The notes: generated by a model from the sequence alone, not told the origin. A DNA stretch of 64,000 nt from Rivularia sp. PCC 7116 (GCF_000316665.1 NC_019678.1:1922001-1986000); one strand, 5' to 3'. Shown: positions 37,853-47,950, counted from the first letter of the stretch. A program made the numbers and translations.

Positions 37853-39421
37853 CTAAAACGAAAACGTTGACCTTAACGTAGTTTGCCAAATAGTACCGCG
37901 ATCGCTGTCGTTGTCAGGATTAATTACTAAAGAAATTACGGGAGTAAAGCTGATATTGTCGCTTATTTGCAGATTATAAAATGTCTCAAAGTTAGTTTGA
38001 GTCGCATTTCCCACACCATCGGTAACAAAAGGTTGACCAATTGCGACACCGGCAATAGTACCGGGAATGCCAATGTTACGCAAACCCACACCAAGCGTCC
38101 AACTAACGGGATTTAAATCTAATTCTTGATTGATAGCGGTATTAAATCCTTGATAATCACCGATTCCCAAACGACCAAAAATTCCTGCATTGCGGTTGAG
38201 AGCGTATTCGGCATTCACCCCATAAGCATTAATATCGGTATTTTCAATTTCAGCATTTGTATATTGGAGTTTTAAAGTTAGTTTATCGCTAAAAGTATAT
38301 TCTAATTCAGCACTTGCTTGATGAGGGTCGCCAAAAAAACCTTTATCTTCAGAGCTTGAATCAGCATCCCCAGCAATATAAAGCGAGCGAAAAGCCAGTT
38401 TGCTATTCGGTTTCCAAACCACAGCAGCCCCAGCACCACCATTCCGATCGATTCGATTTTGGACAATCAAAGGATTATTTAGAAAAATTCCCGAACTAAA
38501 ATCAGCCGCTTCATTATTCGCATAGCGATTACCGTCGATAAAATCTCGCGGGGACATTTTCGTTCCTACAGTCACCGCTAAATCTGACGAAGGACGTAAA
38601 GTATAGTGCAAACGCCTGAGTTTGACATCATCTTCAACATCGGTAAAGTCAAGTCCCCCAGCATTCGCGAAAAGTCCAGCGCTTCCTAGTAAATTAGCAT
38701 TTTCCTTTTGCGCTAAACCAACAGCATCACCACCATTGTTACCAGATTCCAATTGAGTAACCAGCAAATCTTTTTGACTAAAACTAGTTTCAAAAGTCAA
38801 TCGAGTTCGAGAAGCTAAACTAAAACTCGCTCTTCTTCCATCCGTCAACCCAAAAATTTGCTGTCCTTTTAATTTTGTGGTTGTAGAAAACTGATTCGCT
38901 TGTAATTGTGCAGAACGAGAATCAATATCATTCAAACGCTTGCGTACATCAGCTAAAGCTTCAGCGAATTCTCTTTGTAATCGTCGTAAAGTAATTTTAT
39001 CTTGTTGGATGTACCTATCACTGACAGAAGTAGCAGTAGCATCTTCCACCTTGTCTAAAGCCGCAGCCAAACCAGTTGCAAATTCATAACGAGTGACAGC
39101 ACGATTTCCCTTGAAAGTCCCATCCGGTAAACCCGTAATTACACCATACCTTTCAATTAAAGACTTTAAAGCTTGATAAGCCCAATCCGTTGGTTTTACA
39201 TCTGATAGTTCGTCTACTGAAGTTTGTTGAGCCAAGATTTGAGAGGGGGCAGAGGGGGCAGAGGGGGTAGAACTTATAACCTTTAAACTTTGACCTTTTA
39301 GTTGCAATGCTGCTTCTGAGGGAAAACACAACGGGCTAAAAATTCCATAGCCAACTAAAGCCGCTAACAGCTTTGGAGAACGAATTATTTGCTTGAGAAA
39401 CTGCTTCACGCTCAACTCCAT
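37853..39421 (-). CDS. SLH-domain OprB-type outer-membrane porin (iron uptake porin)
   Basis: From ATG 39421 it encodes 522 aa (a GTG lies one codon earlier). A signal peptide with ALVGYGIFSPLCFPSEA is followed by an SLH domain (about 75-125: DVKPTDWAYQALKSLIERYG, LPDGTFKGNRAVTRYEFA). A short coiled coil around residues 140-175 is next, then a beta-barrel of the OprB family to the terminal TTLRSTFSF, an aromatic C-terminus as expected for Omp85 assembly. These porins are the dominant outer-membrane proteins of cyanobacteria, with published roles in iron uptake. A small Ser/Ala/Pro repeat (SAPSAPS) precedes the SLH domain. Confidence 0.93.
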   Translation of the reverse strand: MELSVKQFLKQIIRSPKLLAALVGYGIFSPLCFPSEAALQLKGQSLKVISSTPSAPSAPSQILAQQTSVDELSDVKPTDWAYQALKSLIERYGVITGLPDGTFKGNRAVTRYEFATGLAAALDKVEDATATSVSDRYIQQDKITLRRLQREFAEALADVRKRLNDIDSRSAQLQANQFSTTTKLKGQQIFGLTDGRRASFSLASRTRLTFETSFSQKDLLVTQLESGNNGGDAVGLAQKENANLLGSAGLFANAGGLDFTDVEDDVKLRRLHYTLRPSSDLAVTVGTKMSPRDFIDGNRYANNEAADFSSGIFLNNPLIVQNRIDRNGGAGAAVVWKPNSKLAFRSLYIAGDADSSSEDKGFFGDPHQASAELEYTFSDKLTLKLQYTNAEIENTDINAYGVNAEYALNRNAGIFGRLGIGDYQGFNTAINQELDLNPVSWTLGVGLRNIGIPGTIAGVAIGQPFVTDGVGNATQTNFETFYNLQISDNISFTPVISLVINPDNDSDRGTIWQTTLRSTFSF

Positions 39422-39656
39422 CACACTTACACCAATAAGTATAATTGTTGACTTTTGGCGAATTATGAATGTTTCTTGCTTAACCCTTAACTGCTCGCTT
39501 CAAATTTCTAACTTCTCATTGCTAACTATTAACTATTCGCAAAATGTTTTAAAATCTCTCCTCAGATGGTCGTCTAAACATCTATTCTATAGTCGCGTAA
39601 ACCTCTATTCTAACTGTGGGAGTTACGACTCCTAATTTGAAAGAAAGTCGTTATAA

Positions 39657-40964
<1,308 letters not shown>

Positions 40965-41027
40965 TTTATTTGGGCATGGGGCATAGGGAATTGGGCATCG
41001 GGAATAGTTAGGAATTGAAATTTTAGG

Positions 41028-41056
41028 AATCCGGCTTTTGTTGATGAAGCCGGGTT
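41028..41056 (+). terminator. Probable eno terminator hairpin
   Basis: CCGGCTT (41031-41037) pairs with AAGCCGG (41047-41053) across a 9-base loop, followed by GTTTATTTG. The stem begins about 65 bp after the eno stop. Confidence 0.65.
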
Positions 41057-41060
41057 TATT

Positions 41061-41132
41061 TGTAGGTTGGGTTAGGCGCACGACAAATTATAATTTTCAA
41101 CGAGAGATTTATCTTTTTCGCCGTAACCCAAC
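41061..41132. repeat. MITE-like element with GTTGGGTTA ends
   Basis: Arms TGTAGGTTGGGTTAGGCG and CGCCGTAACCCAAC enclose about 40 AT-rich bases. The same ends occur in the next element at 41213-41286. Confidence 0.75.
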
Positions 41133-41212
41133 ATTAATTTAGAGAATTAAGAATAGGTAATTTTGGTATTAGAAATTAAAAATTGTATTAAATGTATTTA
41201 CCACAATCTTGA

Positions 41213-41286
41213 TGTTGGGTTACGACACGAAAATATCAATTCGCGTTGCATTTTTCAATTTTTGTTCGTGTCTAACCCAACCTACA
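41213..41286. repeat. MITE-like element with GTTGGGTTA ends (second copy)
   Basis: GTTGGGTTACGACACGAA and TTCGTGTCTAACCCAAC form long arms (one mismatch), followed by CTACA. It is opposite in polarity to the copy at 41061-41132. Confidence 0.8.
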
Positions 41287-41313
41287 GATTTAGCAAAATT
41301 TTAATTGGGGGTT

Positions 41314-41385
41314 GGTGCGTGACGCTAAAAGGTTCATTATTCCGTTGTGCGTTCAAGTTTTTTTTAAGCGTCACAGCACCCTACA
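41314..41385. repeat. MITE-like element with GGTGCGTGACGC ends
   Basis: GGTGCGTGACGCT pairs with AGCGTCACAGCACC; the element ends in CTACA. It belongs to the family at 21677 and 27481. Confidence 0.8.
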
Positions 41386-41455
41386 ATTTAATTATCCAAT
41401 GCCCCATGCCCCATGCCCAATACCCCATGTCCAATGCCCAATCCCCTATTCCCAA

Positions 41456-42514
41456 TTACGGATAAAAACCTAACTTTGGCAATCCGAGCATTTCATCCCA
41501 GCCCATCATGATGTTCAAACACTGGATTGCTTGTCCGCTCTGTCCTTTGATTAAATTGTCAATAGCTGATATCACAATCACTCGGCGGGTTCGTGAGTCA
41601 ACTTCTATACCCATATAACAAAGGTTGCTACCGTGAGTCCATTTGGTTTGGGGATAAATTCCTGGTTCGCAAATTTTTACCCAGGGGGAGTTACGATAAA
41701 AGGCTTTATAGATGGTAATTAAGTCGTCTCTAACTAATCCGGGGTCGCGTAATGTTGCGTATACTGTTGCTAAAATACCGCGTACCATTGGTATGAGGTG
41801 ATGGGTAAATTGGACTGTGACTTCGTGTCCTGCTAAATCGCTGCAAATCTGCTCTATCTCTGGGGTATGGCGGTGACGGGCAACGTTGAAAGCTCCGAGG
41901 CTGTTGTCTGCTTCCGATAGTAATAAATGAGTTTCGGCTTGTCTTCCGCCGGTTGATGTGCCCCCTTTGCCGTCAATGATGGCGGTTTCGGGTACGATTA
42001 ATCCTTGTTTGAGGAGGGGTGAAAGTCCTAGCAGACTGGCTGTGGGATATGAACCGGCACAGCCTACTAATTGAGTTTCAGAAATGCGATCGCGGTAAAG
42101 TTCTGGTAGTCCGTAAATGGCGTTAGATACGGTTTCAATGTCTTGACGCTTTTTGCCATACCAATTACTATAGGTTTTCAAATCTCTAAATCGATAATCT
42201 GCTGACAAATCTAGGACTTTGCATCCATATTCGAGCAGTTTTGGTGCAATTTCGCAGGCTAGTCCATTGGGTAGCGATAAAAAAACGACTTCGCAGCGGC
42301 GTGCAATTGCTTCTGGTTCTAATGCTTCAACTTTAAGGTTTACCACCTGGGCTAAATGAGGATAAATATCGCTAAAATCTTTTCCAGCACTACTTTCACC
42401 CCCTAAGTAAACCAGTTCGAGTTCTGGATGATTCAGCAGCAACCGCACCAACTGAACCCCACCATATCCTGACGCGCCAATAATTCCCACGGGTACGCGC
42501 CTAAAATTGCCCAT
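41456..42514 (-). CDS. argC: N-acetyl-gamma-glutamyl-phosphate reductase
   Basis: ArgC carries out the third step of arginine synthesis, NADPH reduction of N-acetylglutamyl phosphate to the semialdehyde. The 352-aa protein has the Rossmann motif [16 protein letters not shown] (10-25), the substrate region LSADYRFR and the active-site Cys152 in [13 protein letters not shown] conserved H-R-H-TPEI block ([12 protein letters not shown]) and the PM.RGI strand follow. It is divergent from ribBA with 256 bp between. Its last codons abut the CCCAATN heptamer array. Confidence 0.96.
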   Translation of the reverse strand: MGNFRRVPVGIIGASGYGGVQLVRLLLNHPELELVYLGGESSAGKDFSDIYPHLAQVVNLKVEALEPEAIARRCEVVFLSLPNGLACEIAPKLLEYGCKVLDLSADYRFRDLKTYSNWYGKKRQDIETVSNAIYGLPELYRDRISETQLVGCAGSYPTASLLGLSPLLKQGLIVPETAIIDGKGGTSTGGRQAETHLLLSEADNSLGAFNVARHRHTPEIEQICSDLAGHEVTVQFTHHLIPMVRGILATVYATLRDPGLVRDDLITIYKAFYRNSPWVKICEPGIYPQTKWTHGSNLCYMGIEVDSRTRRVIVISAIDNLIKGQSGQAIQCLNIMMGWDEMLGLPKLGFYP

Positions 42515-42770
42515 GTTTTAAAATTCCCATCCAATGTTTTTTCTTTTTCTGCAATAACTCCGCGCTTAATCGCCAAAATGGCTAAATTTAGGCGGCTAAT
42601 TGCGCTTAAAATGTTATGTAATTAAGTATTAGTAACATAGGAGCGCGTTGTAGACACTTCTGCTATGTTATCGAATCATTGCTACTATGCTTCGGTATTT
42701 CACAAAAGAGCTACAATATAAGATAAGATTTATTAAAAAAAATTAACGTTCGCTCTTCGAGAAATTCTCT

Positions 42771-44495
42771 GTGTCGCAGCATAATATCGAAACGCACTCT
42801 CCGCAAGGTGGGGAACCCACCCCGGTTACTGCCGATTCAACCCAAGCATTTAAATTTGATTCGATTGATTCCGCATTGGCTGACTTGAAAACTGGTCGCT
42901 CTGTGGTTGTGGTGGATGATGAAAATCGAGAAAATGAAGGCGATTTGATTTGTGCAGCCCAGTTTGCAACACCAGATAATATCAACCTCATGGCGGTAGA
43001 AGCACGAGGTTTGATTTGTTTGGCAATGACTGGCGATCGCCTTGATGAACTTGATTTACCTTTGATGGTGAAGAACATCACTGATACCAATCAAACTGCT
43101 TTCACTGTCAGCATCGACGCTGGGCCAGAATTAGGGGTTACTACAGGAATTTCCGCTGAAGACCGCGCTCGTACTATTCAAGTCGCGCTCAACCCAAACA
43201 CTAAACCAGAAGATTTACGCCGTCCCGGTCATATTTTTCCAATTCGCGCTAAGAAGGGAGGAGTACTCAAAAGAGCGGGACATACGGAAGCTGCTGTAGA
43301 TTTATCTCGATTGGCTGGTTTGTATCCGGCTGGGGTAATTTGCGAAATCCAAAATCCCGACGGTTCGATGGCAAGGCTACCCGAATTAATCGAGTACGCC
43401 AAGCATCATAAAATGAAAATTATCAGCATCGCGGATTTAATTAGTTACCGTCTACGTTACGACAGAATAATTCAACGCGAAACTGTTGCCGATTTACCTA
43501 CAGAGTTCGGTAATTTCAAAATCTACGCTTATCGTCACACTCTTGACAATAAAGAACACGTTGCGATTGTTAAAGGTGACCCGGAGAAATTTGGTGACAA
43601 ACCAGTAATGGTGCGGGTACATTCCGAATGTCTCACCGGGGATGCTTTAGGCTCCTTACGCTGCGATTGTAGAATGCAGTTAAAAGCAGCCTTAAAAATG
43701 ATTGAAAATGCCGGAGAGGGTGTTGTTGTATACCTGCGTCAAGAAGGTCGCGGTATTGGGTTAATCAACAAATTAAAAGCCTATTCTTTGCAGGACATGG
43801 GGCTAGATACCGTAGAAGCAAACGAACGTCTGGGATTTCCTGCCGATTTACGCGACTACGGTATGGGAGCGCAAATGCTGATGGATTTAAACGTACATAA
43901 TATACGTTTGATTACTAACAACCCTCGTAAAATTGCTGGTTTGAAAGGTTATGGTTTGGAAGTTGTTGATAGAGTACCTTTATTAATTGAAGCCAACGAT
44001 TACAATACTCATTACCTAGCAACAAAAGCTAAAAAGCTAGGTCATATGCTCTTACAAACTTATTTAGTAACATTAGCATTGCATTGGCAAGACGAACCTT
44101 TATCAATTACCCAACGTTACGAGCGTTTAGAAAAGATACGGAATTTAGCAAAAGACTATCATTTATTATTGCAAGAAGAAACTCGTCCTTTAGGTCTTGC
44201 TTTATTTAGCGAACCATCTTTAACAGTACACTTAGGTTTAGACCAAGCCAACGTCGCTTCAGCGGATTGGTATCTTGAAATTGGTCATCCTTACGTACAG
44301 GCTGTTACTAACATCCTCGATAAACTGGTTGAATTACCTTACGTTCAAAAATTAGAATTTCTGATTTCACCTGGAGTAGATCCATTAAGTAAGCTACAGG
44401 TTAAATTAGATAGACAAGCTTTTGAAATCAGTCAATTACCTTCTTCACTCAGTGGTGAATTGGAAACCCAGAAAATTTATAGTTTTGGGAAGTGA
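42771..44495 (+). CDS. ribBA: Bifunctional 3,4-DHBP synthase / GTP cyclohydrolase II
   Basis: RibBA makes both riboflavin precursors. The 574-aa protein starts at GTG 42771 after an AT-rich leader. Residues about 35-235 are the RibB domain (VVVDDENRENEGDLI, the HTEAAVDL active-site segment). Residues about 240-435 are RibA, with the zinc Cys set HSECLTGDALGSLRCDCR and RQEGRGIGL, then DYGMGAQM and the LRLITNN region. About 135 residues follow that are typical of cyanobacterial RibBA but without known function (LGLDQANVASADWYLEIGHPY). No FMN riboswitch was recognised upstream. The second riboflavin gene of the window, ribD, is 13 kb away. Confidence 0.96.
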   Translation: MSQHNIETHSPQGGEPTPVTADSTQAFKFDSIDSALADLKTGRSVVVVDDENRENEGDLICAAQFATPDNINLMAVEARGLICLAMTGDRLDELDLPLMVKNITDTNQTAFTVSIDAGPELGVTTGISAEDRARTIQVALNPNTKPEDLRRPGHIFPIRAKKGGVLKRAGHTEAAVDLSRLAGLYPAGVICEIQNPDGSMARLPELIEYAKHHKMKIISIADLISYRLRYDRIIQRETVADLPTEFGNFKIYAYRHTLDNKEHVAIVKGDPEKFGDKPVMVRVHSECLTGDALGSLRCDCRMQLKAALKMIENAGEGVVVYLRQEGRGIGLINKLKAYSLQDMGLDTVEANERLGFPADLRDYGMGAQMLMDLNVHNIRLITNNPRKIAGLKGYGLEVVDRVPLLIEANDYNTHYLATKAKKLGHMLLQTYLVTLALHWQDEPLSITQRYERLEKIRNLAKDYHLLLQEETRPLGLALFSEPSLTVHLGLDQANVASADWYLEIGHPYVQAVTNILDKLVELPYVQKLEFLISPGVDPLSKLQVKLDRQAFEISQLPSSLSGELETQKIYSFGK

Positions 44496-44834
44496 ACCAA
44501 TTTTGGATTTTAGATTTTAGGTTTTAGATTGTAGGGGAGGCAAATTGGGAGGACACTGCGTTGCGGGGGTTCCCCCCATTGTAGCAAGTGTCCGGGTGTA
44601 GATTTTCTTCCCCCAATATTGCCGTTGTGTTACGGCACGAATATGTAATGCTTGAAATTGCAAAGTTGAAAATGCCGTAACGTATTAGCAATAATAACCT
44701 AAACGTACCTTTCTACCTTTGTCTTTAAATCGGACAACAGGTACAATTTTAATGTCTTCTTAATCCTGTGTCAGGGAATTACTATTGGTAAAGATTTACT
44801 ATTTTAGTTCAAATAATCAATTAAAGACGCAGCA
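44496..44834. other. Spacer with inverted-repeat arm A
   Basis: There is no gene. After a TTTTAGATTTTAGG repeat, bases 44531-44682 are one arm of the long inverted repeat that also occurs at 47327-47478. Bases 44683-44834 should hold the promoter of the ATPase-RloB pair. Confidence 0.7.
44531..44682 (+). repeat. 152-bp inverted repeat, arm A
   Basis: It starts GTAGGGGAGGCAAATTGGG and ends AATGCCGTAACG. It contains an internal hairpin (GGACACT...AGTGTCC enclosing GGGGGTTCCCCCC) and a second inverted pair (GTTACGGCAC...ATGCCGTAAC). The reverse complement of 47327-47478 matches with about 7 differences in 152 positions, counted by eye. Confidence 0.92.
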
Positions 44835-46148
44835 ATGCTTATAGAGTTTAGTATTGAAAATTATCGTTCAATTCAAGAGCGACAAACTTTGAGTATGGTG
44901 GCATCTAAGGATGAAGCCATGCTTGATAGTAACACTTTTCCTACACCTAACTCAAAAGACGAACTTCGCTTAATTACTAATGCTGTAATTTATGGTGCTA
45001 ACGCTTCAGGAAAAAGTAATTTATTACGAGCAATACAAACTTTAAGAAGGTTAGTGGTTGATTCAGCAAGTAAAATGCAGGTTGGTACTAAACTTCCTAT
45101 TGAGTCATTTCGATTAAATACTAAATATAAAAATCAACCAACTAGTTTTGAAATAATTTTTATTCATCAAGATATACGTTATGAATATGGAGTTGTGTTA
45201 ACTCGGGAACGGGTACATGAGGAATGGTTAATAGCTTATCCCAATGAACGCTCTCAAAAATGGTTTTCTCGTGAGTATTTAGCAGAAAATAAGGAGTATA
45301 AGTGGTCTTTTGGAAAAGCATTAAAGGGAGAAAAACAAAGTATAAAAAAACTTGTTCGCTCTAATTCTTTGTTTCTTTCTCATGCTGCACAAAACAATCA
45401 CATTCAACTAACTCAAATTTTTAAATGGTTTGACTCAGAATTAAATATTCTTACATCCAATACTATTGTAGAAGGATTTACATTAAGATTTTGCGAAGAA
45501 CACGATGATTTTCGTCAACAGGTAGTTAATTTGTTAAGCGAAGCAGATATTGGTATTTCAGATATAAAAATTGAACAAAAACCGATATCAGAAAAAGAAA
45601 AAAGCTTATTTAAACAGTTTTTGATGAGACAAGTTTTTGAAAACCAAGAGCTAGAAGAAGACATCAATTTTGAAGAATTACAATCATTGGATGTAAAAAC
45701 TATGCATCAAATGAATGATTCGGAACAAGAAGTCGAATTTGAGATGGAAGATGAGTCAGATGGAACGCAACGTTTATTTCAGTTAGCAGGACTTTGGCTG
45801 TATGTTTTACAAACAGGGGAAACATTAATTGTAGATGAATTAGGTAGAAGTTTGCATCCAGTTTTAACAAGAGCATTAATAAAAATGTTTAATAATCCAG
45901 AAATCAATCAAAACAATGCTCAAATTATTTTTACAATTCATGATACTACGCTTCTAGATACAGGATTATTTAGACAAGACCAAGTATGGTTTACTGAGAA
46001 AGAAAAAAGCGCAACTAAATTATATTCATTGCTTGATTTCATGAATCTAAATGATGAATCTTTAGAAAAAGGATACCTTTTAGGTTTATATGGTGCTGTT
46101 CCTTTTACTGACGGATTAAATAGTATAAATTATGTCAAAAAGAGGTAA
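44835..46148 (+). CDS. AAA/ABC-type ATPase of an AbiL/RloAB-like defence pair
   Basis: This 437-aa protein of the AAA_15/AAA_21 class is related to OLD-family and RloA/AbiLi ATPases. Walker A is YGANASGKSN (G54-S61). An ABC-like signature ESDGTQRLFQLA precedes Walker B LIVDELGRSLHP, and a switch-type His follows in FTIHDTTLLD. About 100 residues of charged, Glu-rich insertion lie between the signature and the N-terminal half. Its last 17 bases overlap the start of the RloB gene. In this class the ATPase senses invasion and gates a partner effector. The role here is inferred from family and partner, not from any visible phage target. Confidence 0.85.
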   Translation: MLIEFSIENYRSIQERQTLSMVASKDEAMLDSNTFPTPNSKDELRLITNAVIYGANASGKSNLLRAIQTLRRLVVDSASKMQVGTKLPIESFRLNTKYKNQPTSFEIIFIHQDIRYEYGVVLTRERVHEEWLIAYPNERSQKWFSREYLAENKEYKWSFGKALKGEKQSIKKLVRSNSLFLSHAAQNNHIQLTQIFKWFDSELNILTSNTIVEGFTLRFCEEHDDFRQQVVNLLSEADIGISDIKIEQKPISEKEKSLFKQFLMRQVFENQELEEDINFEELQSLDVKTMHQMNDSEQEVEFEMEDESDGTQRLFQLAGLWLYVLQTGETLIVDELGRSLHPVLTRALIKMFNNPEINQNNAQIIFTIHDTTLLDTGLFRQDQVWFTEKEKSATKLYSLLDFMNLNDESLEKGYLLGLYGAVPFTDGLNSINYVKKR

Positions 46149-46800
46149 AAATAAGAATCAGCTACAAAGAGGCAAAGCAAACAAGAAACGGATAAAATAT
46201 ATTTTAATTGTAGTTGAAGGTCAAGAAACTGAATATAACTATTTTAATTCCTTGAAAGATGATTTAAAACTAAAGACTACAGAAATACAAGTTGCGCGTG
46301 CTTCTGGTGGTAGTCCTTTAGATGTTGTAGAAAAAGCGAAAAGTTTATTGCAAGAAAAAATTAGACTTAGTAACAAACAAGGTAACCCAAAATACGATGA
46401 AGTATTTTGCGTTTTCGACCAAGATAACCAAATGAAAAAATATCATCAAGCTTTAATAGAAGCTAAAAATAATAATATTCAAGCTATAACATCAATTCCC
46501 TGCTTTGAAGTTTGGTTTTTATTGCACTGCTGTAACACTAGCAGCCCTTTTTCTGATTGTAAGGAAGTATGCAAAAAATTAGAATCAGAGTTCAAAAAGC
46601 TAAGATTTTTAAAACCTAAAGAATGCTATGAGAAAAAGAATTCTGACTGGTACAAAATTTTAAAGCCGAAACTTCAGAATGCTATTGATAATGCAGAAAA
46701 ATTAGAGAAATACCAGGAAAATAATCGAGAAAATTTTAATCCATCTACAAAAGTACATATTTTAGTGAAAATTCTGCAAAATCAAAAGCATTTTGAATAG
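46132..46800 (+). CDS. RloB-family protein, TOPRIM-like effector
   Basis: This 222-aa protein begins with a Lys/Arg/Asn-rich stretch and then YILIVVEGQETEYNYF, the RloB-family opening. Glu29 in VEGQETE and the D96-Q-D98 pair in VFDQDNQ are arranged as in TOPRIM nucleases (E...DxD). A conserved PCFEVWFLLHCC block follows, and the C-terminal part is helical and basic. RloB (restriction-linked ORF B; AbiLii in the AbiL system) is normally encoded directly after an ATPase, as here, with a 17-bp overlap that implies coupled translation. A nuclease activity is an inference from the acidic residues. Confidence 0.85.
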   Translation: MSKRGKNKNQLQRGKANKKRIKYILIVVEGQETEYNYFNSLKDDLKLKTTEIQVARASGGSPLDVVEKAKSLLQEKIRLSNKQGNPKYDEVFCVFDQDNQMKKYHQALIEAKNNNIQAITSIPCFEVWFLLHCCNTSSPFSDCKEVCKKLESEFKKLRFLKPKECYEKKNSDWYKILKPKLQNAIDNAEKLEKYQENNRENFNPSTKVHILVKILQNQKHFE

Positions 46801-46811
46801 ATTGTTACTTC

Positions 46812-47219
46812 TCATAAGTTCGTAGTAAGCGATTTATCGCTCTTCCTTAACCAAAATATAAAAATCAGAATTAAATAAATCAATCCAAGCAAACCAGCAC
46901 CATAAATCAACCCTAAAGAAAGAGTAGAATTAAAAGTATAATTTGGACTATTTTCTAATAACTTATGAAGTCCGCTGTGAATTATCATAAATCCAGCAAG
47001 CGCAATCCGCGACCAATTTTTAACAACTTCAGACTCATTATTTGTTAACCACAATAGCGCTGCAATCAGTGGTATATGAAGAACAATAAAAGCTACGGAT
47101 GCAGTTTGCTCTGGTAAACTTCGCAATATAAACAAAAGCTTCCATTCCGATTGCGTCATCGCATCGAGTTCGTGAGTAAGAATTGTTGCAAAGCCTAAAT
47201 AAAAAAGCAGGTTTTTCAT
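46812..47219 (-). CDS. Small membrane protein, possibly DUF6713
   Basis: This 135-aa protein has four hydrophobic segments (about 3-15, 38-58, 70-85, 103-123). It opens with LLFYLGFATILTHELDAMTQSEW; the THELDAM motif and the later HSGLHKLLE histidines are the distinctive features. I recall this pattern from the DUF6713 family, but the number should be checked. The function is unknown. It converges on rloB with 11 bp between stops, and it too lies inside the inverted-repeat pair. It may be cargo of the same module or an unrelated passenger. Confidence 0.65.
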   Translation of the reverse strand: MKNLLFYLGFATILTHELDAMTQSEWKLLFILRSLPEQTASVAFIVLHIPLIAALLWLTNNESEVVKNWSRIALAGFMIIHSGLHKLLENSPNYTFNSTLSLGLIYGAGLLGLIYLILIFIFWLRKSDKSLTTNL

Positions 47220-47253
47220 TACTCTATTAAATTTATTCCAGATAATTGTTAAA

Positions 47254-47287
47254 TGTAGGGTGTGTTATCGCGCAGCGTAACGCACCA
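47254..47287. repeat. Palindromic repeat (GGTGCGTTACGC family)
   Basis: TGTAGGGTGTGTTA...TAACGCACCAT is an inverted repeat like that at 16886-16918. It lies just inside arm B. Confidence 0.75.
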
Positions 47288-47326
47288 TACTAAGAATAGT
47301 TATTTGTTTAATTTCTATAAATGGTG

Positions 47327-47478
47327 CGTTACGGCATTTTCACATTTGTAATTTATACCATTACATATTCGTGCCGTAACACAACGGTAATATTGGGGGA
47401 AGAAAATCTACACCCGGACACTTGCTACAATGGGGGGAACCCCCGCAACGCAGTGTCCTCCCAATTTGCCTCCCCTAC
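47327..47478 (-). repeat. 152-bp inverted repeat, arm B
   Basis: This is the reverse-oriented copy of 44531-44682, with differences concentrated in a 25-base patch near 47340-47365. The stop codon of the DUF2834 gene (47482) lies 3 bases outside it. Confidence 0.92.
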
Positions 47479-47481
47479 AAA

Positions 47482-47862
47482 TTATGAGTTTTTACTTTCC
47501 AAAACTCCTTCGCGGAAATATAAAAACAACGGTAAACTGCAACTTAAACCAACTCCAAAAGTAGCTGCGATATAAATCAATAATCTACTACGAGATAAAC
47601 CTAGTCGCTTCAATTCAACAAATGAAAAGCATAAGAAAACTAATGCACTAATTAATAAATCCGTCCCAAATGCAGCGGCAGCGTAATTATCAAATTCTTT
47701 TTGAATCAATAATTCAATAGAAAAACCATTTTGAATAAAAAATTCTAAAATTAAGCTCCAAGGTGCAATGCTTCCAATAATTACTAGCAGTAGATAAAGC
47801 GATTTCGCTGAAAATAATTTACTAGATGCAGAAGTTTGATTTTGATAAGTTGTATTTGACAT
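47482..47862 (-). CDS. DUF2834 membrane protein
   Basis: From ATG 47862 (126 aa; GGAGAA lies 8 bases upstream, whereas the longer TTG start at 47889 has no such site) the protein has three membrane segments: LYLLLVIIGSIAPWSLILEFF, AFGTDLLISALVFLCFSFVE and IYIAATFGVGLSCSLPLFLY, ending FREG. This is the DUF2834 layout, of unknown function. It is transcribed divergently from the XRE regulator, 93 bp between starts, and may be its target. It lies just outside the long inverted repeat, with only 3 bases between its stop and the repeat. Confidence 0.82.
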   Translation of the reverse strand: MSNTTYQNQTSASSKLFSAKSLYLLLVIIGSIAPWSLILEFFIQNGFSIELLIQKEFDNYAAAAFGTDLLISALVFLCFSFVELKRLGLSRSRLLIYIAATFGVGLSCSLPLFLYFREGVLESKNS

Positions 47863-47935
47863 GACTTTTATTCTCCGATTCAGACTCAATCATCGTTGTT
47901 GTTTTGATTATCATTGCTGTATCCCAGAGTTACAA

Positions 47936-47950
47936 TTACCTTTGAGGTAA
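47936..47950. promoter_or_regulatory. Perfect palindrome over the XRE gene's ribosome-binding site
   Basis: TTACCT-TTG-AGGTAA has perfect 6-bp arms. The right half contains the Shine-Dalgarno sequence GAGGT of the XRE gene starting at 47956. It is a plausible operator for autoregulation by the XRE protein or, less likely, a translation-control hairpin. Confidence 0.55.

Larger units (their letters stand above)
40965..41455. other. Repeat-only spacer between eno and argC
   Basis: No gene. In order it holds GGGCATN heptamers (40972-41008), the eno terminator-like hairpin (41028-41056), three MITE-like elements (41061-41385) and CCCCATG/CCCAATN heptamers (41395-41456). The frames reading through it are products of these repeats. 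Confidence 0.75.

Noticed and set aside
41163-41465. 100-codon plus-strand frame between eno and argC
   Set aside because: It reads through two MITE-like elements and heptamer repeats and has no coding character.
42515-42770. FMN riboswitch before ribBA
   Set aside because: None of the conserved RFN-box blocks could be found by eye in the leader.
44496-44530. tRNA or other structured RNA near the cassette as an integration site
   Set aside because: No cloverleaf or anticodon arm could be drawn; only TTTTAGATTTT repeats are present.
47321-47575. 84-codon plus-strand frame across arm B
   Set aside because: It is the translation of the inverted repeat and the complement of the DUF2834 gene.
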